A stretch of 19,027 nt of DNA from Candidatus Saccharimonadales bacterium (GTDB lineage: Bacteria > Patescibacteriota > Saccharimonadia > Saccharimonadales > Saccharimonadaceae): contig JASLCP010000036.1 of NCBI GenBank assembly GCA_030151825.1, positions 1 to 19,027 of the forward strand. Direction: 5' to 3'. The notes below the pieces were generated by a model. The model worked only from the letters and a program-made list of their open reading frames with translations, was not told where the DNA came from and made no database searches. Positions 1-7,220 of the stretch are shown here, in pieces. Position numbers and translations under genes: made by a program. Each line of letters opens with the position of its first letter. Position 1 is the first letter of the stretch.

Positions 1-132
1 TACCCCGAACTCGTTAATAACGATGGATCGTGGTACAAAGCGCCGTTTTATATGGCCGATCCGGGCATGGTATGGGCGGCGCTGTTTTTGGAACTGCCAA
101 AGCCCGAAACAACCGTTCGCAAAACAGCGTGA
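1..132 (+). CDS. C-terminal 43 residues of an unknown protein (5' truncated)
   Basis: Frame 1 is open from the left edge to a TGA at 130-132. It encodes a tail containing the segment NNDGSWYKAPFYMADPGM, ending in VRKTA. The stretch is aromatic-rich and looks like a folded domain end, but I do not recognise the family. It converges on the next minus-strand gene with only 6 nt between the stops, and I see no terminator between them. The ordinary TGA stop argues for the standard bacterial code. Confidence 0.6.
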   Translation, partial: YPELVNNDGSWYKAPFYMADPGMVWAALFLELPKPETTVRKTA

Positions 133-138
133 CAGAGC

Positions 139-624
139 CTACTCGGACATGGCATCATAATCATATGGATCAGCACCATCCTGTAATGCGCTTTGGAGTG
201 CCCACCTGAGCGACAGTAGTTCTTCGTAGTTTGGTGTCATTAAATCATTGTTGCGAACAAATTCAAACTCGCTCCGCATATCTTGCTCGGTCTGGAGATC
301 ATTACGGTCGTCCACCTGCATATGAAATCGATACACAGCTGTTGGTAAAATAAAATACCGCGAATAATCTTGATTGCCCGTATCAACGCGTTTCGCGCTC
401 AGTACCGACAGGCAAAACAGTTTTTTCTGCAACCTGCGCTTTCGAAATAATCGACGCTCTTCATTGGCATACTCGGTCAATAAATAGCGATTGGGATAGC
501 GAGCCCACGTCACCGAACGTGTCGCATCAAATTGCGGCTCACTCTGGAGCTGCTTGCTCCACGAGGCACGGTGCGTCAAAGTCGTGCAGTCATACCAGTA
601 TGACGAGGTTTCGATTTCTGACAT
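139..624 (-). CDS. Hypothetical protein, 161 aa
   Basis: I do not recognise this gene. The product is soluble-looking, with no signal peptide or membrane segment. It has a very basic patch around residues 55-70 (EERRLFRKRRLQKK) and an acidic end (DPYDYDAMSE). Trp and Tyr are frequent near the N-terminus. The ATG at 622-624 is preceded by no Shine-Dalgarno sequence. Instead a TATACT box lies exactly 6 nt upstream, so translation is probably from a leaderless transcript. A strong hairpin separates it from dnaK upstream, so it appears to be its own transcription unit. That it is a real gene rests on the promoter fit, the full-length open frame and the lack of a better overlapping frame. Confidence 0.65.
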   Translation of the reverse strand: MSEIETSSYWYDCTTLTHRASWSKQLQSEPQFDATRSVTWARYPNRYLLTEYANEERRLFRKRRLQKKLFCLSVLSAKRVDTGNQDYSRYFILPTAVYRFHMQVDDRNDLQTEQDMRSEFEFVRNNDLMTPNYEELLSLRWALQSALQDGADPYDYDAMSE

Positions 625-630
625 AGACTC

Positions 631-636
631 AGTATA
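631..636 (-). promoter_or_regulatory. -10 box placing the 161-aa gene on a leaderless transcript
   Basis: On the minus strand, TATACT (631-636) is followed by GAGTCT and then the ATG at 624-622. A start site about 7 nt after the box would fall on the A of the ATG. The -35 region is poor. The same 6-nt geometry recurs at hrcA and at the kinase-like gene at 8015. Confidence 0.55.
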
Positions 637-678
637 CTCGCGAGTGTCGTAAATAAAAGCATAGCTCTTTATACGACA

Positions 679-709
679 ACTCCCCGCGTCACAGAAAGAC
701 GCGGGGAGT
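679..709 (-). terminator. Strong hairpin after dnaK, probable terminator
   Basis: A perfect 12-bp GC-rich stem (679-690 with 698-709) closes a 7-nt loop, 23 nt past the dnaK stop. The sequence after it on the minus strand (TTGTCGTAT) is only moderately T-rich, so it may terminate or may mainly stabilise the 3' end. Confidence 0.6.
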
Positions 710-731
710 AAGGACGAAATACTACTGGTGA

Positions 732-2636
732 TTATTTGTCGTCTTTTTTATCTTCGTCGACAACCTCGCCTTCAACTGGCTCATCTTTTTTGCCTTCGCC
801 ATCCTCGGACGCAGGTGCCTCATCCTTGCTGGCGGCTTCGTACATTTTGGCGCCAATCGGCATAATGACGTCGTTCAGAGCTTTGACTGCTGCCTCAAGT
901 TCATCCTTGCTGGCGTCAGTGTTATCTTTGACCTTTTTGGCTACTTCGACCGCATCTTTGATAGCTTTGATGTCGTCTTCCGCAATCTTATCCTTGTACT
1001 CATCGGGCATTTTTTCGGCCTGATAAATCGCATTTTCGAGCTGATTCCTTGTATCAACAGCTTCACGCTTTTTCTTGTCTTCATCAGCGTGCGCTTCAGC
1101 CTCTTTTTGCGCTTTTTCGATATCTTCTTTGCTCATGTTGCCACTGTCCTGGATGGTCACCGAGTTTTCTTTGCCAGTACCCTTGTCCTTGGCGGTCACG
1201 TTCAAAATACCGTTTGCATCCAGACTAAACGTCACTTCGATTTGTGGCACACCACGAGGAGCTGGTGCAATACCGTCGAGGATAAAGCGACCAAGTGATT
1301 TGTTGTCGCTGGCCATTTCGCGTTCGCCTTGCAAAACGTGAATTTCGACTTGAGGCTGATTGTCGGCAGCCGTACTAAATGTCTCGCTCTTACTTGTCGG
1401 AATCGTCGTATTGCGTTCGATCAATTTGGTTGATACGCCGCCCATCGTTTCGATACCTAGCGATAGTGGTGTCACGTCAAGCAGCAATACGTCTTTGACG
1501 TCGCCTTGCAATACGCCGCCCTGAATCGCCGCACCAACGGCCACGACTTCATCAGGGTTTACACCCTGCAACGGATCTTTACCAAAGATACCCTTTACCT
1601 TTTCAACAACTGCCGGCATACGCGTCATACCACCGACAAGAACGATTTCATCGACATCACCAGCCTTTAGGTCAGCATCCTTCAGCGCCTTTTCGACAGG
1701 TCCTGCCAAACGGTCAATCAAATCTTTCACTAATTCTTCGAGCTTGGCGCGAGTTAGTGTATACTCGAAGTGCTTTGGACCGTCGGCATCAGCAGTAATA
1801 AACGGTAGATTCACTTCATAGTTACTCGTGCTCGACAGTTCTTTCTTGGCTTTTTCAGCCTCATCCTTCAAGCGCTGCAGTGCAGCATTGTCCTTCTTGA
1901 GATCAACGCCCTCGGTCTTTTTAAATTCTTCGATAAAGTGATCGACGATGCGGTTGTCAAAGTCTTCACCACCGAGATGCGTGTCACCATTGGTCGAACG
2001 AACTTCGAACACGCCGTCGCCAAGTTCGAGAATCGAGACGTCAAAGGTACCACCACCAAGGTCGAATACCGCAATCTTCTCTTCTTTTTTATTCTCGAGG
2101 CCATAGGCGAGCGCCGCCGCTGTCGGCTCATTGATAATACGTTTGACTTCAAGACCGGCAATTTTACCGGCGTCCTTGGTTGCTTGGCGCTGACTATCAT
2201 CAAAGTACGCAGGCACTGTAATAACTGCCTCGGTCACCTTTTCACCCAGAAAACTTTCTGCATCAGCCTTAATCTTCGAAAGAATCATCGCCGATACCTC
2301 TTCAGGCGTATATTCTTTGCCGCCCATCTTTACCGCAACACCATCGCCTTTTTTGACGATTTCGTATGGCATAATATCGTGATCTTTTTGGATTTCTTTG
2401 TCGCTAAACTTACGACCAATCAATCGCTTGACGCCATAAATCGTATCTTTGGCATTCGTGACGCGCTGGCGCTGCGCTACTTGCCCTACCAATCGCTCGC
2501 CTTTTTTGTTGATCGCAACAACACTTGGTGTCGTGCGATTACCTTCGGCATTTGCAATTACTTCTGGCTTGCCGGCCACCATATACGCAAATGCACTGTT
2601 GGTCGTACCAAGGTCAATTCCAATGATTTTTCCCAT
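732..2636 (-). CDS. dnaK: Molecular chaperone DnaK (Hsp70)
   Basis: This is the ATP-driven cytoplasmic Hsp70 chaperone, working with DnaJ and GrpE. Its 634 aa is the normal family length. Nucleotide-binding motifs are in order: IDLGTTNS at 7-14, the segment VPAYFDDSQRQATKDAG at 141-157, INEPTAAALAYGL at 168-180, and FDLGGGTFDVS at 191-201. The inter-domain linker VLLLDVTPLSLG follows near residue 385, then the substrate-binding domain, a helical lid, and an acidic/Lys-rich tail ending EDKKDDK. The start at 2634-2636 has AAAGGAAG upstream. Two CIRCE operators sit in the promoter, so HrcA control and heat induction are expected. grpE and hrcA are about 4 kb away and dnaJ is not in the window. 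Confidence 0.98.
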   Translation of the reverse strand: MGKIIGIDLGTTNSAFAYMVAGKPEVIANAEGNRTTPSVVAINKKGERLVGQVAQRQRVTNAKDTIYGVKRLIGRKFSDKEIQKDHDIMPYEIVKKGDGVAVKMGGKEYTPEEVSAMILSKIKADAESFLGEKVTEAVITVPAYFDDSQRQATKDAGKIAGLEVKRIINEPTAAALAYGLENKKEEKIAVFDLGGGTFDVSILELGDGVFEVRSTNGDTHLGGEDFDNRIVDHFIEEFKKTEGVDLKKDNAALQRLKDEAEKAKKELSSTSNYEVNLPFITADADGPKHFEYTLTRAKLEELVKDLIDRLAGPVEKALKDADLKAGDVDEIVLVGGMTRMPAVVEKVKGIFGKDPLQGVNPDEVVAVGAAIQGGVLQGDVKDVLLLDVTPLSLGIETMGGVSTKLIERNTTIPTSKSETFSTAADNQPQVEIHVLQGEREMASDNKSLGRFILDGIAPAPRGVPQIEVTFSLDANGILNVTAKDKGTGKENSVTIQDSGNMSKEDIEKAQKEAEAHADEDKKKREAVDTRNQLENAIYQAEKMPDEYKDKIAEDDIKAIKDAVEVAKKVKDNTDASKDELEAAVKALNDVIMPIGAKMYEAASKDEAPASEDGEGKKDEPVEGEVVDEDKKDDK

Positions 2637-2687
2637 ATCTATTCTTCCTTTCGCTACTGTCTATTGTCTAAAAGTTCTGATTCTAGT

Positions 2688-2714
2688 TTAGCACTCTATA
2701 CCATAGATTGCCAA
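2688..2714. promoter_or_regulatory. Second, degenerate CIRCE operator in the dnaK leader
   Basis: A perfect left half, TTAGCACTC (2688-2696), is followed by a 9-nt spacer and GATTGCCAA (2706-2714). The right half matches the consensus GAGTGCTAA at 7 of 9 positions. The 27-bp geometry is exactly that of CIRCE. It begins about at the predicted transcription start of dnaK, so bound HrcA would block initiation or promoter clearance. Confidence 0.7.
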
Positions 2715-2721
2715 TATATTC

Positions 2722-2751
2722 ATTGTACTAAAATTAGCACTCTCATGTCAA
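2722..2751 (-). promoter_or_regulatory. dnaK promoter embedded in the CIRCE palindrome
   Basis: On the minus strand the -35 box TTGACA (2746-2751) is a perfect consensus and lies mostly in the CIRCE spacer. After 18 nt comes the -10 box TACAAT (2722-2727). The predicted start near 2715 gives a leader of about 79 nt before the ATG at 2636. Confidence 0.75.
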
Positions 2752-2760
2752 GAGTGCTAA
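2734..2760. promoter_or_regulatory. CIRCE operator (perfect) for HrcA, upstream of dnaK
   Basis: TTAGCACTC, a 9-nt spacer, then GAGTGCTAA: a perfect match to the CIRCE consensus bound by HrcA. It covers the -35 box of dnaK. The inverted symmetry runs on outside the consensus to 2722-2772, giving perfect 21-bp arms (2722-2742 and 2752-2772), far beyond the usual 9 bp. The outer end is 6 nt from the stop codon of the upstream operon, so the transcribed hairpin could also terminate that operon. Confidence 0.93.
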
Positions 2761-2778
2761 TTTTAGTACAATCATCCG

Positions 2779-3204
2779 TTATGAGTACCAGCTTGGCGGC
2801 GCTGACCGTAAAGAAGTCTCACCATGTCGATCACGCTGACAGCCGCCGATCACTCCCGCAAAACGACGCAACTCACTCAATGACCCTGACACATCATCTG
2901 TCTCGACAGGTCTTGTTATCGGCTGCTCGTTATCATCATATCCGGTAATCGTATATACATCATACGTATCACTATCTGGTACCGCTAGCCACGACTGCGT
3001 CTCAGATGGATTGTCATAGGTAACGAAGAACACACCGTCATCAAGTCCAACAACTCCGCGGGCAGCTCCGTTCTTCGTCGCGCCCGACCATGTGAACTCC
3101 GCGTCTTGTGCCAAGACGCCCAAAGTCTGCTGCACTTCTGTGTCAACTCGTTGGTATATCACCTCGTACGTTTCTGGCTGTTCTGGCATATCTTCTCTGC
3201 TCAT
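2779..3204 (-). CDS. Hypothetical 141-aa partner of the caspase-like protein
   Basis: I do not recognise the family. The protein is acidic, with no signal peptide or membrane segment. Its middle (GVVGLDDGVFFVTYD at 50-64, then SWLAVPD, YDVYTITGYD) looks like a beta-rich domain. It begins MSRE, and residues 22-33 (TEVQQTLGVLAQ) align with residues 21-32 of the upstream 620-aa product, with E, Q, G, L, A and Q identical. It starts 1 nt after that gene's TAA, and its Shine-Dalgarno (ATAGGAG) lies inside the end of the upstream frame, so the two are an operon with likely translational coupling. An immunity, regulator or substrate role is conceivable, but the sequence does not decide. Confidence 0.75.
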   Translation of the reverse strand: MSREDMPEQPETYEVIYQRVDTEVQQTLGVLAQDAEFTWSGATKNGAARGVVGLDDGVFFVTYDNPSETQSWLAVPDSDTYDVYTITGYDDNEQPITRPVETDDVSGSLSELRRFAGVIGGCQRDRHGETSLRSAPPSWYS

Positions 3205-3205
3205 A

Positions 3206-5068
3206 TTATACTCCTATATCAATAAATCCACTCTTGTCAACTTTTTGCTTACCCTGACGGACGATCACCGAGCGTGTTTTTTGCTTATTCTTTGCAAATC
3301 GACGTACAAGCCTGGCAACCGCAGACCGCTTACCTGACTTCTCTAGACGTCTCGTATCAAGCCGCTTAGCCGCTTTCTCAGCCCTTGTATCGACCCACGA
3401 TTTCATCCTTCCGTCAGCCGTCGCTCCGGTGCTTAGATACAGCAAATCATCAGCGGCGCGTACTACAAGTGACGGTTCGGCTGCCGCCATCATTTGAGCA
3501 AGGCTACCCTCACCATCCCACTTGCGACCCTGGCTACATGAGATAAGTGCTAGCTCGCGCTCACCATTACTATTTGGTGCAAGATCACGGGCAATCTCTA
3601 TCAGAGGCGACTTGCGTACAGCACCCTCATATCGCATCAATCGCATGTCGGTCGAAATATTCAGCCCAAATTCGTCCCCGTGCCCCGTCACCGACAGCTT
3701 ACCCATTGGCCGGTTAATACGCTGTAATTCACGACGAGTCTTGGTGATATCTATTTCCGATCCAATCTCAAATATCAGCATATTTTTGGCCACCAGTTGC
3801 TTAGTCAACCCATTTATTGCGCCATTATGATCACCGTTTTTACCGCGAAGTAGCACAGCTAGCTCCCCATGATTCGACGTCTCGTTGAGCGTAGAGACCA
3901 TATTATGTAGCATCTCCGACTGATACATACCAAAGTTAACTGTTCCTAATCGTTGATGACAAGTGCGCATATCCTGTGGACCAAGTGATTCGGTATTATA
4001 GACAAACTTTTCAATGTATTGACGTGTCTTCTGAAAATCATATTGACCAATGTCGCCACCCAGAAATTGACTTGCAACACCACGAAGGTCAGGATTATTT
4101 ACCCCATCTATTCCATAATCAACTGCTTCGAAAACTCGGCTGTAAAGATGGTCGGCCTCTTCCTTGCCAGCAACCTTTGTCCCCTGTTCGTTTAGCTTTG
4201 CTGCATCGAAACGATTCGAAAGCACTGCGGTTGCAAGTCCCTCTTTATCAATATAGTCGGTCACATATTCAGGCACAGATTCACCTCGACGCTGTATGTC
4301 TCGCCATGACAACATACTGGCGCCAGCCATCAATTCAGCGATACGCAGCGTCTTTTTTTGCGCCTCAAAGTTATCGCCATTGATTTCTTGTGATGACATC
4401 CACTGCACCATATCGCGCATCATCTCTGGCTGTTTCTGAATAAGATTACCTACTTGTGTTTCTGGCAATGTCATGACAAGATCGCACAGATCACCAGGTG
4501 TCGCTCTTACCTCGCCCGATTTTGCCTGCGCCATCGTATCAATGACAAGCTGTGTTGCTATCACCTCTTGATATTCGGGTGGGAGTTGACGCAATTGGTC
4601 GAGTTGTCCAGCAATATAGGCGTGACCCTGTTCTTGACGAATCTCTATATCGTCGTCTCCACCCTGACCATAGTTACCGACGGCCCGCTCTGGCACAACA
4701 AGCCGTGTCCTATCCACCACCCTTAGCACTTCCTCTCCCTTGCCTGGCTCCGCCCGTTCAGTTGTCAAAAATGCATAGCTAATTGTCTCGTCGTTAGCAT
4801 GACCAAGCGCATTCGTTGTATGAACGGCATCAGGATAGGCACCGACCTCGACAAAGCCCACTAACCCTGCCTCGTTTTGCTCTGGCCGTCCACCATGTGC
4901 CTGAGTATCATCAATGAAACTTGCAACAGTGGTATCCACCTTCTCGGGGTTGCCACCGACCGATTGCTCAATCTGCGCCAACATACCCACTGCGTTCTGA
5001 TACTCCTGTTTCGCTGCTACCTCAGAGCTCGACAGTGATTCGTTCGCAGGTTCGCGCTCCCGACTCAT
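3206..5068 (-). CDS. 620-aa protein with a putative caspase-like (clan CD) cysteine peptidase domain
   Basis: I see no signal peptide or membrane helix. Residues 1-420 are mostly charged and probably helical, and I recognise no domain there. Residues about 420-548 follow the clan CD pattern: a strand (MLIFEIG, 430-436), a helix, a strand ending VTGHG (460-464), then LALISCSQG (506-514), a helix (SLAQMMAAA), and a strand leading to AADDLLYLS. His463 and Cys511 would be the catalytic dyad, 48 residues apart, close to the spacing in caspases. Similar HG/SC signatures occur in CHAT, C80 and DUF4347-type proteins. A very basic tail (560-610) ends the protein. It is the first gene of an operon with the 141-aa gene. 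The assignment is by motif and predicted order of secondary structure only. Confidence 0.6.
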   Translation of the reverse strand: MSREREPANESLSSSEVAAKQEYQNAVGMLAQIEQSVGGNPEKVDTTVASFIDDTQAHGGRPEQNEAGLVGFVEVGAYPDAVHTTNALGHANDETISYAFLTTERAEPGKGEEVLRVVDRTRLVVPERAVGNYGQGGDDDIEIRQEQGHAYIAGQLDQLRQLPPEYQEVIATQLVIDTMAQAKSGEVRATPGDLCDLVMTLPETQVGNLIQKQPEMMRDMVQWMSSQEINGDNFEAQKKTLRIAELMAGASMLSWRDIQRRGESVPEYVTDYIDKEGLATAVLSNRFDAAKLNEQGTKVAGKEEADHLYSRVFEAVDYGIDGVNNPDLRGVASQFLGGDIGQYDFQKTRQYIEKFVYNTESLGPQDMRTCHQRLGTVNFGMYQSEMLHNMVSTLNETSNHGELAVLLRGKNGDHNGAINGLTKQLVAKNMLIFEIGSEIDITKTRRELQRINRPMGKLSVTGHGDEFGLNISTDMRLMRYEGAVRKSPLIEIARDLAPNSNGERELALISCSQGRKWDGEGSLAQMMAAAEPSLVVRAADDLLYLSTGATADGRMKSWVDTRAEKAAKRLDTRRLEKSGKRSAVARLVRRFAKNKQKTRSVIVRQGKQKVDKSGFIDIGV

Positions 5069-5136
5069 AGCAATCCGTCGCCTTCACCATAGCTACAGAT
5101 TACTGATGACGAGAGGAGTATATTACCTTGTACTCG

Positions 5137-5150
5137 ATATGAGCTCATAT
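5137..5150. repeat. 14-bp perfect palindrome between divergent genes, possible operator
   Basis: ATATGAGCTCATAT is perfectly self-complementary. It lies between the start of the 620-aa gene and a candidate promoter for it, within the 247-bp spacer to the divergent hydrolase gene. No known operator consensus matches. Confidence 0.35.
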
Positions 5151-5183
5151 ATTCGTGTTTATTTTTACCTATTTATAAGGGCA

Positions 5184-5192
5184 AGTATACCA
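5184..5192 (-). promoter_or_regulatory. Candidate extended -10 promoter of the caspase-like operon
   Basis: On the minus strand TGG-TATACT forms an extended -10 element. No good -35 is seen. A second TATACT lies nearer the gene at 5117-5122. Either could serve; the predicted leaders would be about 110 or 40 nt. Confidence 0.35.
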
Positions 5193-5226
5193 CTTTTTCG
5201 CTTGCTTTGCTATTACCACAAGCGAT

Positions 5227-5232
5227 TATAAT
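5227..5232 (+). promoter_or_regulatory. Candidate -10 box of the secreted hydrolase gene
   Basis: There is a perfect TATAAT, with TTGCTT 19 nt upstream as a weak and over-spaced -35. It would give a leader of about 77 nt with a strong ribosome site, AAAGGAG (5301-5307), 8 nt before the ATG. The whole spacer is AT-rich and other -10 choices exist. Confidence 0.35.
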
Positions 5233-5315
5233 TATAGTATATAGTTGCATTTTATTCATTGTTATGATAATATAACGGAGAAATTCATTTCTTTAGAGGT
5301 AAAGGAGTATCATCT

Positions 5316-6617
5316 ATGCATTCTGCATTACGCCACCTATTCCAACATGCTAAATATCGAGTGTTGACACTCGTGTTAATCAGTGGACTTGTCGTTGGTA
5401 TTATCCCTATTACCAATCTGCAAGCGGCAGCTATTCGCGTGACCGCATCTAGCTACACCGACGGAGCTGGCGGTAAACAAGGTATCGACATCTACTCAAC
5501 TGGTGGCACGCGTAAACCTGGCATTATCTTTGTCCACGGTGGCGGCTGGCGCACCGGTGACAAATCACAATACCGTTCACTCGGTCAAGACGCCGCACGC
5601 CGCGGCTATGTCGCTGCCTCAATCAACTATCGCCTCGGTTCTGGGGGTGTCTACTATCAGTATGAAGACGTCATGCGCGCTGTTCAATCAATCCGCGCCA
5701 ATGCTACTCGTTACGGCATGAATCCAAATAAAATTGCCATCTGGGGCGATAGTGCTGGCGGTAGCCTAGCGCTTCGTGTCGGCGCCAGCGGTCAATCAGG
5801 CCTTGCTGCCACCGTCGGTTGGTCGGCAGCCACCAATGCGTACACCGCCATCTTTAACTCGGTCGAAACCTTTGCAATCGGCGTCGATCACTCAACTTGT
5901 ATTCCGACAAGTGCCAACGGCCTTTCGAGCGTCCTTTCGAATGTCCCAGTATCAGAAGGTGGTACTGCTTCAAACACCACTGGTACCACACCAACCACTA
6001 CCGGACTGATGAACCTTCTTGGTAGTAATAAAGCCAAGAACACCTCATCAAGTAGTAAAAGTGCACCATCATCTGCACAGATGTCAAAAAGCTTGTCACA
6101 GCTGATCAGCATGGGCGCTGCCGCACTTGGTCAAGGCAACAACCCACAAGTGAAAAATATCGCCAACCAAGCAGCTACTATCCTTGCATCCGACAGTAAA
6201 AACAATAATACGACACCGAGTATTTACGACCCAAAGTCACCAACCGCTAGCGCCGCTGTTCGCACTGCTGCCGCTCGTGCGCCGTTGGCTGCAACTGCAA
6301 CCCATACCGCAAAATCACAGGTTCCCGCCGAAGCCCAACGAGCCATCTTAGCGATGACCGACGCCCTCGGTTGCCGCGATAACTTCCGCGCACTGTCGCC
6401 AGCCCTCAACTTTGCGCGCAACACACCACCAACCTTCCTAGTTAATGCTCAAAGTGAATACCTGGTACACCCAGGCCAGGCGATTGAATACAGCAACAAC
6501 CTCCGTGCTCGCGGTATTCCATCATCATACCTTATTCTCAAAGGATCACGCCACATGGGATACGACGCCCGCGCCGTTGCGCCATCGTTCGCTTTCCTTG
6601 ATCGCTACCTCAAATAG
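5316..6617 (+). CDS. Secreted alpha/beta hydrolase (esterase/lipase type) with a low-complexity insert
   Basis: The product is 433 aa. Residues 1-39 form a Sec-type signal: basic start, hydrophobic core VLTLVLISGLVVGIIP, and LQAAA as a likely cleavage site. The mature part is of the HSL/BD-FAE esterase type: oxyanion motif HGGGW at 74-78, nucleophile elbow GDSAGGS with Ser146, and a C-terminal half with Glu381 (in SEYLVHPGQ) and His413 (GSRHMGYD) as the likely acid and base. Between nucleophile and acid, residues about 200-340 are a Ser/Thr/Asn/Ala-rich segment with no clear fold, flanked by the only two cysteines, Cys195 and Cys353. Relatives lack such an insert as far as I know. The substrate is unknown; acyl or feruloyl-type esters are plausible. 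It is a single-gene unit between a divergent operon and a bidirectional terminator. Confidence 0.85.
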   Translation: MHSALRHLFQHAKYRVLTLVLISGLVVGIIPITNLQAAAIRVTASSYTDGAGGKQGIDIYSTGGTRKPGIIFVHGGGWRTGDKSQYRSLGQDAARRGYVAASINYRLGSGGVYYQYEDVMRAVQSIRANATRYGMNPNKIAIWGDSAGGSLALRVGASGQSGLAATVGWSAATNAYTAIFNSVETFAIGVDHSTCIPTSANGLSSVLSNVPVSEGGTASNTTGTTPTTTGLMNLLGSNKAKNTSSSSKSAPSSAQMSKSLSQLISMGAAALGQGNNPQVKNIANQAATILASDSKNNNTTPSIYDPKSPTASAAVRTAAARAPLAATATHTAKSQVPAEAQRAILAMTDALGCRDNFRALSPALNFARNTPPTFLVNAQSEYLVHPGQAIEYSNNLRARGIPSSYLILKGSRHMGYDARAVAPSFAFLDRYLK

Positions 6618-6632
6618 CCGTCACTCCCAATT

Positions 6633-6663
6633 AAAAAGTCCGGTCATTGTCACCGGACTTTTT
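6633..6663. terminator. Bidirectional intrinsic terminator between the hydrolase gene and grpE
   Basis: AAAAAGTCCGG (6633-6643) and CCGGACTTTTT (6653-6663) form a perfect stem, extended by one more T-A pair, with a 7-nt loop. It carries a T-run on either strand, so it can end transcription of the plus-strand hydrolase gene and of the minus-strand hrcA-grpE operon. Confidence 0.9.
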
Positions 6664-6679
6664 CTATCCATAGTAGTTT

Positions 6680-7171
6680 TTACTGTCGAGTGACTTTGAC
6701 CATCGCATGACGAATCGGCCGACCGGCCAGCGTATAGCCCGCCTGCAAGACTTCTTCGATCACTTCCTTGTCGCCCTCGGCATCTTCGTCGAACTGAATC
6801 GCTTCGTGATATTCTGGGTCAAATTCAGTACCGGCCGCAGCCTCAATACGTCGCAAGTTCATGCCTTCCAGCGATTTATCGAGTTGTTTCACCAACCCTG
6901 TCACGCCTTGTGCCCATTTGTTGTCGGCGAGTTCCGCTGGAGCATGCGCAATCGCACGTTCAATCGTGTCGATTGCCGGTAGTAATTTCATAATCGCCGC
7001 CGCCTGGCCAGCCTCGCGAGCCGCTTGTTTTTCCTGGTCAATACGTTTGCGGTAGTTCTCGAAGTCGGCGCGCGTGCGCTGCAGATCAAGTGTTAGTTCA
7101 GCTACTTGTTGCTCAAGCGCTACGGTCGCCTCATCCTGAATATCATCGTTTTGCGGTTCTGCTTTACTCAC
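6680..7171 (-). CDS. grpE: Nucleotide exchange factor GrpE
   Basis: GrpE releases ADP from DnaK and acts as a dimer in the cytoplasm. The 163-aa product has an acidic N-terminus, a long coiled-coil helix (about 17-60, with LQRTRADFENYRKR), and the C-terminal beta domain with EFDPEYHEAI and the family's closing segment GYTLAGRPIRHAMVKV. Translation starts at a GTG (7169-7171) with AAGGAG 11 nt upstream. It lies 49 nt after the hrcA stop in the same direction with no terminator between, so it should be cotranscribed with hrcA and controlled by the same CIRCE. Confidence 0.95.
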   Translation of the reverse strand: MSKAEPQNDDIQDEATVALEQQVAELTLDLQRTRADFENYRKRIDQEKQAAREAGQAAAIMKLLPAIDTIERAIAHAPAELADNKWAQGVTGLVKQLDKSLEGMNLRRIEAAAGTEFDPEYHEAIQFDEDAEGDKEVIEEVLQAGYTLAGRPIRHAMVKVTRQ

Positions 7172-7220
7172 TATTCTTCTCGCTCCTTAGGTTTATTTCA
7201 AAAATCTCGTTATCTTAATA

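Noticed and set aside
1938..2948. A 336-codon plus-strand open frame antisense to dnaK and its promoter
   Set aside because: Long open frames opposite dnaK are a well-known by-product of its codon use. This one crosses the CIRCE sites and part of the next gene, has no ribosome site and looks compositionally unlike a protein.
5199..5224. Inverted repeat CGCTTG...CAAGCG as a terminator or operator
   Set aside because: The arms are only 6 bp with a 14-nt gap in an AT-rich promoter spacer; this is expected by chance.
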